NCBI GenBank assembly: GCA_021201795.1
Contig: JAJQEF010000043.1
Coordinates: forward strand, 1 to 49,254
Source: Rikenellaceae bacterium
Lineage (GTDB): Bacteria > Bacteroidota > Bacteroidia > Bacteroidales > Rikenellaceae
DNA: 49,254 bases
Direction: 5' to 3'
A model generated the notes under the pieces. It had not been told where the DNA came from. It searched no databases and was given only the letters and a program-made list of their open reading frames with translations. Positions 43,965-49,254 of this stretch are shown piece after piece; position 1 is the stretch's first letter, and the number at the start of each line of letters is the position of its first letter. The position numbers and the translations under genes are program-made.

Positions 43965-44920
43965 AGAGGTTCAGACAATATAGAAGTTCACAGGAAGTAC
44001 GGGATAAATATGCCGATATAAGGCTCTACCCGGAAGATTTTATCTATCCGTACTTTATTGTGGAAGGAAACAATATATGTGAAGAGATATCTTCAATGAA
44101 AGGGGTGTTCAGATTCTCATTGGATACTCTTTTAGAAGATATGGGGGAATTGGTTAATCATGGTATAAATAAAGTTTTGTTGTTCGGGGTGATAGAAGAA
44201 TCGTTGAAAGATGAAAGGGGAAGTTACGGTACGGACAGGAACAGCCTTATTTGCAGGGCGGTGGAGAAACTCAAATCAGTTTTTCCGTCACTTACAATAA
44301 TAACCGATGTATGTCTTTGCGAATATACTTCGCACGGACATTGCGGATTACTGAATGGGCATGATGTGGATAACGATTCCACACTTCCGTTGCTTGCTGA
44401 AATGGCGTTGTCCCATGCAATGGCTGGTGCTGACATAGTTGCTCCCTCCTCTATGATGGACGGACAAGTTAAGGCTATCCGCAGTATTCTGGATAAAAAT
44501 AAACTGAACACTGAAATTTTGGCTTACTCTGCAAAATATGCCTCTGCATTTTATGGGCCGTTCCGTGATGCCGCTTCTTCCGCTCCTTCGTTCGGAGACA
44601 GGAAAACCTACCAGATGGATTACCGTACTAAAAATCAGGGTCTTGAGGAGATTGAAGCGGATATCTAAGAAGGTGCGGATATGATAATGGTGAAACCGGC
44701 AATGTCCTACCTCGATATTATATCCAAGGCTTCCGGACAGTATCCTGATAAAAAGCTCGTTGCCTATCAGGTGTCCGGAGAATACTCAATGCTGAAATCC
44801 GGTGCCTCTAACGGTTTTTTCGACGAAAGACGGATTTTCGAAGAATCTTTGACTGCGATCAAGCGAGCAGGTGCGAATCTTATAATAAGTTATTATGCGA
44901 AAGAATATTTTAAAAAGTGA
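43961..44920 (+). pseudogene. hemB: Porphobilinogen synthase (HemB) with in-frame TAA
   Basis: It would condense two 5-aminolevulinates to porphobilinogen. The frame runs from ATG 43961 to TGA 44918-44920 (319 codons, normal length) but has TAA at 44666-44668, codon 236, in EADI-stop-EGADMIMVKPA. Homologues have Glu there, so a single GAA to TAA change explains it. K192 (YSAKYASAFYGPFR) and the zinc site DVCLCEYTSHGHCG (about 116-129) precede the stop; the Schiff-base lysine K245 (MVKPA) follows it, so the truncated protein would be inactive. Reinitiation at ATG 44681 could give an 80-residue fragment only. Confidence 0.87.
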
Positions 44921-44924
44921 TAAA

Positions 44925-45380
44925 ATGAATTTTCTTCCGATCTCTCTGAATATCGAAAATAAAAAAATTCTTATTGTAGGCGGAGGTAGCGTCGCCCTGA
45001 ATAAAGCGACGATACTTTCAAGGTTTACAGATTCCGCTGTGGTTGTTTCTCCTGTGTTTCTTCCGGAATTTGACAAACTTCCTTTTAAGATGGTGCGTAA
45101 GGAATTTTCCGAAGACGATCTTAATGGTGCATTCCTCGTTTATATATGTACTGGCAATAGAGAACTTAATGCGGGAATTAAAAAACAATGCGCAGTAAGG
45201 AACGTATTGGCGAGTGTTTGCGACGATCCCCGTTCCTGTGATTTTATATCACCGGCAATTTATAAAGAGGGTAATATAACTATTTCAGTCGGATCGAACG
45301 GGGAAAATGTGAAAAGATCAATACGTATAAGGGATAATATCAGGGAATTTGTGGAAAAAAATAAAATAAAACTTGATTAA
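44925..45380 (+). CDS. Siroheme synthase N-terminal domain protein (precorrin-2 dehydrogenase/ferrochelatase)
   Basis: It oxidises precorrin-2 to sirohydrochlorin with NAD and probably inserts iron to make siroheme. Starting at ATG 44925 gives MNFLPISLNIENKKILIVGGG, the standard beginning of CysG-N/Met8-like proteins, and about 151 residues. Features are the NAD motif GGGSVALNKA (about 19-28), TGNRELN (about 79), VCDDPRSCDFISPAI (about 100-114, with the catalytic Asp region) and ISVGSNGENVKRSIRIR. It lacks a methyltransferase domain, which is supplied by the SUMT part of the upstream fusion. Its stop overlaps the hemA ATG. Confidence 0.9.
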   Translation: MNFLPISLNIENKKILIVGGGSVALNKATILSRFTDSAVVVSPVFLPEFDKLPFKMVRKEFSEDDLNGAFLVYICTGNRELNAGIKKQCAVRNVLASVCDDPRSCDFISPAIYKEGNITISVGSNGENVKRSIRIRDNIREFVEKNKIKLD

Positions 45381-46271
45381 TGGTAAGATTCATAACATTA
45401 AATCATAGGGATCAGAGTGATGTTCCGGATAAACGTGAGGCAATTGCGGGGTTCGATAAAAATATTCCACACATTTCTCTTAATACGTGTAACAGAACTG
45501 AGATATATTGGGGAGGCGGGAGTGTTTCGGAATCGGTATTGAGACATTTATGCCGTGTGGCTTCAGGATTGGAATCCGCCATTCCAGGGGAAACGGCAAT
45601 ACTGGGGCAGATCAAAAATGCTTACTCCGATGCTACCCAAAAATTCAGGCTTTCACCGGAACTTAACAAGATGTTTCAGACTGCGGTACGTGCCGGTAAA
45701 AGAGTGCGGACAGAAACGAACATTTCAAATGGGGCCGTATCGTACTCCCAGGCTGCCGCTGATATTATAAAAAGGCTCTATCCTGATTTAAGAAATAAAC
45801 TGGTAACGATTGTAGGGGTAAACAAACTGACTGAAGATATTTTAAAGTTTCTTAAAAATAATGGGGGGGGAAGGATTGTTTTTGTCGAACCGGAATTTTT
45901 CCAAGGCAGAAAAAATGGCTGAAATATACGGTTGCGGGGCATTGCCGCTATATGAAAAAAATAAGTTTATGGAGTTTACGGATATATTGCTATGTGCTAC
46001 TTCTGCCCCTCATATAATTATTGGCCGTGAAGATATGCCGACTGACAGAGAAATTACGGTAATCGATTTATCATTCCCTGAAAATGTTGAAAATACAGTT
46101 GCAGAAATGTCGAATGTCAAATTCTTCGATATAAAAACTGTTGAAAAATTTGTTACACGGAATCTTGCCCTGAGAAAGGAAGAAGTGTTAAGGGCTGAGG
46201 CGATAATAGAGGCAGAAATAAATAATTATAATATCTGGATTTCCTCCCGAAAAAAATATTGTTATGAATAG
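45380..46271 (+). pseudogene. hemA: Glutamyl-tRNA reductase (HemA), shortened and frameshifted
   Basis: It would reduce glutamyl-tRNA to glutamate-1-semialdehyde. Motifs are NTCNRTEIYW with catalytic C37, ASGLESAIPGETAILGQIK (about 64-82) and GKRVRTETNISNGAVS (about 109-124). At the eight-G run 45863-45870 the frame changes, and translation as given ends at 45922. Removing one G joins it to FLSNRNFSKAEKMAE, the NADPH-domain remainder, and ALRKEEVLRAEAIIEAEI, ending at 46271 (about 297 codons). Compared with about 420 residues in E. coli it lacks about 30 residues after the Cys motif and the whole C-terminal dimerisation domain, so it is a reduced form even when repaired. It overlaps hemL. Confidence 0.85.
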
Positions 46272-47532
46272 GAAAAACTCAAAATCCGCTTATAAAGAAG
46301 CTGTCAGATATATTCCCGGAGGAGTAAACAGTCCCGTTCGTGCATTATATGGTCTGGATGAGGAACCATTGTTCATCGATAAAGCCAAAGGAGTTACCTT
46401 GGTAGATATAGACGGGAATAAATACACGGCCTATTGCCTCTCGTGGGGAGTGTTCTTACAGGGACATTCTCATCCGGCTGTCAAAACAGCGGTAATAAAA
46501 GCTGTCGCCCATGGGACGAGTTATGGAGTACCATGTATTGCAGAAACCGAACTTGCAAAAAAAATAAATACATTTCTTCCATCGATGGAAAAGATAAGAT
46601 TTGTTAATTCCGGTACTGAAGCTGTGATGAGTGCGATACGTGTGGCGAGAGCTTATACAGGTAAAAATACGATAATAAAATTTGACGGTTGTTATCATGG
46701 TCATGCCGACCATTTACTCGTCTCTGCGGGCTCAGGGGTTGCCGGACTTTCAGGGGCCTCTTCCGCCGGTGTCCCGGAGGATTTTACCCGTCATACGGTA
46801 AGTATTCCGTTTAATGACCAGAAAGCGGTTGAGGCCGTTTTTAAATTGAAAGGAACGGACCTTGCAGCGGTTATAGTGGAACCTGTTCCTGCAAATATGG
46901 GAGTGATAATTCCGAATCATGGTTACCTCGAATTTTTGAGAAAGATTACGAAAGACTATGGAGCTCTGCTTATTTTCGATGAAGTAATAACAGGATTCAG
47001 ACTCTCTTCGGGAGGTACCCAAAAGCTATTCTGTATAATGCCCGATCTCACTACTCTGGGGAAAATCATCGGAGGCGGTTTTCCCGCTGCCGCATTTGGC
47101 GGAAGGAGTGAAATAATGGACATGCTGGCACCGGATGGTCCGGTCTATCAGGCCGGTACTTTGTCAGGGAATCCGGTTGCCATGGCTGCGGGAAGCGCAG
47201 TCTTAAATGTCTTATCGGAGATCGGGTTTTATACTGAACTTGAAAAAAAATGCTCAGTTTTTTATACGGTGCTTCTGGAAGTTATTAAAGGGAAGAATAT
47301 TGTCCTTAATCACATTGGGCCTATGTTCACGTTGTTTTTTTCGGATAAAGAGGTTTTCGACTTTAATTCCTCGTGTGCATCCAATGCAAAAAGGTTTGCG
47401 GAATTTTTCCGCTCAATGCTTAAGAATGGAAACTACATATCTCCCTCGCGTTTCGAAGCAAATTTTATTTCTTCTGCACATACCCCGCAAGATATGGAAA
47501 AGTTCATTGACGCGGTCCAAAAGAGTATATAA
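46264..47532 (+). CDS. hemL: Glutamate-1-semialdehyde 2,1-aminomutase
   Basis: It converts glutamate-1-semialdehyde to 5-aminolevulinate. The 422-residue product has the normal length and class III aminotransferase fold, with the N-terminal PGGVNSPVRA, FVNSGTEAVMSAIRVARAYTGK (about 117-138), DGCYHGHAD, IFDEVITGFRLSSGG (about 238-252) and the PLP lysine in LTTLGKIIGGGFP (about 261-273). It is the last gene of the operon, starting 8 bp before the hemA stop, and is one of the two intact members. It converges with a lipoprotein gene 10 bp away. Confidence 0.95.
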   Translation: MNRKNSKSAYKEAVRYIPGGVNSPVRALYGLDEEPLFIDKAKGVTLVDIDGNKYTAYCLSWGVFLQGHSHPAVKTAVIKAVAHGTSYGVPCIAETELAKKINTFLPSMEKIRFVNSGTEAVMSAIRVARAYTGKNTIIKFDGCYHGHADHLLVSAGSGVAGLSGASSAGVPEDFTRHTVSIPFNDQKAVEAVFKLKGTDLAAVIVEPVPANMGVIIPNHGYLEFLRKITKDYGALLIFDEVITGFRLSSGGTQKLFCIMPDLTTLGKIIGGGFPAAAFGGRSEIMDMLAPDGPVYQAGTLSGNPVAMAAGSAVLNVLSEIGFYTELEKKCSVFYTVLLEVIKGKNIVLNHIGPMFTLFFSDKEVFDFNSSCASNAKRFAEFFRSMLKNGNYISPSRFEANFISSAHTPQDMEKFIDAVQKSI

Positions 47533-47542
47533 AGCCCTTTGA

Positions 47543-48295
47543 TTATTCCAGAGAGTGGTTAAGATTTTTACGTAATTGCCGGATTCGGGTTGCGATTTCG
47601 GTATGACTTTTAGCCTCTTCTTGGTCTAATTGATAGTAATCAACCCAAAAATATTCTTCATTGCTAGCAAGATTTACGCATATTCCTGTTGTCCATGCTG
47701 TCGGGAAACCGTCCACATAAACAGCGAGCATATCCGGGTCATCTGAAACATACACTAACTGATATCTCTCATTAAGGAATTCTGCTAATTTCTCAATTTG
47801 TTCTACAGGAAACAATACTGTTGAGATTTCCAATTTGTTAAGAATGAAAAAATAACCTGTCAATGGAGAATAAAAATTATCATTAGCATAATATATACTT
47901 GCCACATTATTATCGACGATTTTATTATTCGGAAGACCGTATATTGAAATAATATTTTCTATCGAAGTTCCCCATGCCGTGGACGGTTCCTGGTAATAAG
48001 AGTACTTTGGGGTGACTATAATTTCACAATATCCTTCCTCGGCTCGTATTACGGTCGATCCTACATGCAATCCGGTTACAAGTCCGTTTTCGGAGACAGA
48101 TGCCACAAATTCGTTTTCCGAGGACCATCTGATTTCATTCGAATTTCCTTCGGTTATTGTAAGTTGAACAGTTTCGTCTGCGGTTAGAGTATAAGAAGAA
48201 TAATTTAATTTGATCTTCTCTTCGTTGTACTCTTTTTTACAGGATAATACTACGAGCAATGATAGGATCAGGAGTACCGGCAAATTTTTTTTCAT
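47543..48295 (-). CDS. Lipoprotein with bacterial Ig-like (Big_2) domain, copy A
   Basis: The roughly 250-residue product begins at ATG 48295, which gives a standard lipoprotein signal (MKKNLPVLLILSLLVVLSC, lipidated Cys at about 19); the upstream in-frame ATG 48313 adds six residues without a signal. A Big_2-like fold spans about 28-98 (LTADETVQLTI, ASVSENGLVTGLHVGSTVIRA). The remaining 150 residues (SIYGLPNNK, FLNERYQLVY, FWVDYYQ) form a domain I do not recognise. It is a diverged tandem paralogue of the gene at 48436-49155. Confidence 0.8.
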   Translation of the reverse strand: MKKNLPVLLILSLLVVLSCKKEYNEEKIKLNYSSYTLTADETVQLTITEGNSNEIRWSSENEFVASVSENGLVTGLHVGSTVIRAEEGYCEIIVTPKYSYYQEPSTAWGTSIENIISIYGLPNNKIVDNNVASIYYANDNFYSPLTGYFFILNKLEISTVLFPVEQIEKLAEFLNERYQLVYVSDDPDMLAVYVDGFPTAWTTGICVNLASNEEYFWVDYYQLDQEEAKSHTEIATRIRQLRKNLNHSLE

Positions 48296-48332
48296 ATTTA
48301 AAATTAAGAGCATCGTTTATATTAAGGGAGTG

Positions 48333-48363
48333 CAAAAATATGAAAATATCATCTTGAAAACAA
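48333..48363 (-). promoter_or_regulatory. Promoter of lipoprotein copy A
   Basis: On the minus strand TTG (48363-48361), 20 bp and TATTTTTG (48340-48333) match the consensus. The predicted start near 48326 lies downstream of the terminator of copy B, so the two genes are separate transcripts, and it supports ATG 48295. Confidence 0.5.
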
Positions 48364-48387
48364 GCCCTTCGGTTAAGAGGGCGTGTT
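48359..48387 (-). terminator. Terminator after lipoprotein copy B
   Basis: On the minus strand AACA-C-GCCC pairs with GGGC-T-TGTT around an 11-nt loop, followed by TTTTC. One mismatch interrupts the stem. Confidence 0.55.
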
Positions 48388-48435
48388 ATTTTATGGCAAA
48401 TGAAATTCCGGCCGGGAACTAAATCGCTCTTTTGC

Positions 48436-49155
48436 TCACTCTTCGGGATTATTATTATTAGCTGATTTGTTGTATAATTTAGCCCAATATTGTTCGTCAT
48501 AATATTCCACGATTACAAATTCATTGTCGTAATTTCCCACATAAACAGAAGTTTTACTATCTTTTATATCATAACTGTCGTAATATATGACTGTTACCTC
48601 CGAATCCTCGAACTCGTAATGAAGCTGGTATCTTTCTTCAAGAAATTTATATAATTGACTTTCACGATTCTTAACAAAAAGTACCACAGTTCTTCTAAGT
48701 TTATTGTTAATAAAATCGAAGGCCATTCTCGGTGCGTAACCGTTATTTATGATATATTCATTAATCACTTCGTTATTTTCATAAGCATTGCTCCATCGTG
48801 GAGCTCCATAAACATTCCTGATATCGTCTATAGAACATCCCCAATCGTTTAAGGGTTCGTCGTAATAAGAGTACATTGGAGACACGACTATTTTGCACTC
48901 AGCGTTACCAATCCTTACTTTAGTTTCACCGACGTGTCTGGCTGTCACTACTCCGGTTTGACTGACATCAGCCACGAATACATTATCTGAAAACCACGAC
49001 ATATCTTCTGCATTGCCTTTGGTTACTTCCAATTGTATTGTTTCAGGTACCTTTAATGAATAGAGGGAATGGCTAAGTTCGATAATGTCATCGTTGGATT
49101 TTTTACAGGAAGATAACAACACAAACAAAATCAATACGGGTAATAATTTTTTCAT
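48436..49155 (-). CDS. Lipoprotein with bacterial Ig-like (Big_2) domain, copy B
   Basis: The 239-residue protein has a lipoprotein signal (LPVLILFVLLSSC, Cys at about 17), a Big_2-like domain at about 25-95 (LKVPETIQLEVTKGNAEDMSWFSDN, VSQTGVVTARHVGETKVRI), and the same unrecognised C-terminal domain as copy A (VYGAPRWSN, KFLEERYQLHYEF). The two are colinear over their whole length with moderate identity, so the duplication is old. An Asn-rich tail (NNNNPEE) ends the protein. No function can be assigned. Confidence 0.8.
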   Translation of the reverse strand: MKKLLPVLILFVLLSSCKKSNDDIIELSHSLYSLKVPETIQLEVTKGNAEDMSWFSDNVFVADVSQTGVVTARHVGETKVRIGNAECKIVVSPMYSYYDEPLNDWGCSIDDIRNVYGAPRWSNAYENNEVINEYIINNGYAPRMAFDFINNKLRRTVVLFVKNRESQLYKFLEERYQLHYEFEDSEVTVIYYDSYDIKDSKTSVYVGNYDNEFVIVEYYDEQYWAKLYNKSANNNNPEE

Positions 49156-49254
49156 AATTAGTAATTTTAGTTAATAAAGAGGGATTTAAAGTTAATTAAA
49201 AATATTATAATCGCATTAAAAATTTATTGAACCAATAAATAAATAGTTTAATAT

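Noticed and set aside
41977-47532. Complete heme biosynthesis operon
   Set aside because: HemE, HemF/HemN, HemG and HemH are absent; the branch encoded leads from uroporphyrinogen III to siroheme.
1-49254. CRISPR arrays, insertion sequences, integrases or phage genes
   Set aside because: No regularly spaced repeats, transposase or integrase motifs were seen on either strand.

Overview
The window reads as a chromosomal segment of a gut-type Bacteroidales bacterium (phylum Bacteroidota). The evidence is the recurrent Bacteroidetes promoter element TAnnTTTG, often with TTG or TTTG 19-20 bp upstream; a Bacteroidetes-style ExbB / small membrane protein / ExbD / ExbD cluster; the DUF3575-DUF3868 fimbria-associated pair; GH105 and GH127 plant-glycan hydrolases; and an AT-rich sequence with weak Shine-Dalgarno signals. 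I do not assign a family or genus.

Layout. 1-2.8 kb: tRNA-Ser(GGA) and a Ton/Tol-type energy-transduction operon. 2.8-9.7 kb: housekeeping genes (glutamate decarboxylase, a methyltransferase, peptidase T, ruvX-def-yqgE-DUF3109, an M23/LysM cell-wall hydrolase); yqgE carries a one-base deletion in a G tract. 9.7-12.2 kb: a GH105 hydrolase, then an SPFH protein with a ribbon-helix-helix regulator behind a striking repeated operator. 12.2-19.2 kb: three paralogous helix-turn-helix regulators, one intact and two broken at almost the same codon, interleaved with fructosamine kinase, DUF2461 and a DUF3575/DUF3868 outer-surface pair. 19.2-24.3 kb: hemerythrin protein with an atypical LuxR regulator, a probable structured ncRNA, a zinc-ribbon protein, AlkD-like glycosylase and GH127. 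24.4-40.1 kb: a colinear surface-polysaccharide operon (rfbACDB, ugd, wzx, FrhB-like protein, pyruvyl transferase, wzy, four glycosyltransferases, acyltransferase, zinc-ribbon epimerase). 40.1-47.5 kb: a lipoprotein, an OprO/P-type porin and a siroheme-type tetrapyrrole operon. 47.5-49.2 kb: two tandem paralogous lipoproteins.

How the genes work together. The polysaccharide operon supplies dTDP-L-rhamnose and UDP-glucuronate, assembles and decorates a repeat unit, and flips and polymerises it. The tetrapyrrole operon encodes every step from glutamyl-tRNA to siroheme (HemA, HemL, HemB, HemC-SUMT-HemD fusion, CysG N-domain) and nothing after uroporphyrinogen III toward heme.

The most unusual features are (a) the tetrapyrrole operon, in which three of five genes are interrupted and in which HemC lacks its cofactor domain and HemA its dimerisation domain; (b) the regulator triplet with a shared promoter/operator and matched interruptions; (c) the 11-bp-period operator ahead of the SPFH/RHH operon; and (d) the candidate ncRNA near 20.6-20.8 kb. 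Four of the six interruptions are single-base indels, three of them in homopolymers, so sequencing error must be excluded before calling the genes dead; the other two are clean nonsense codons.
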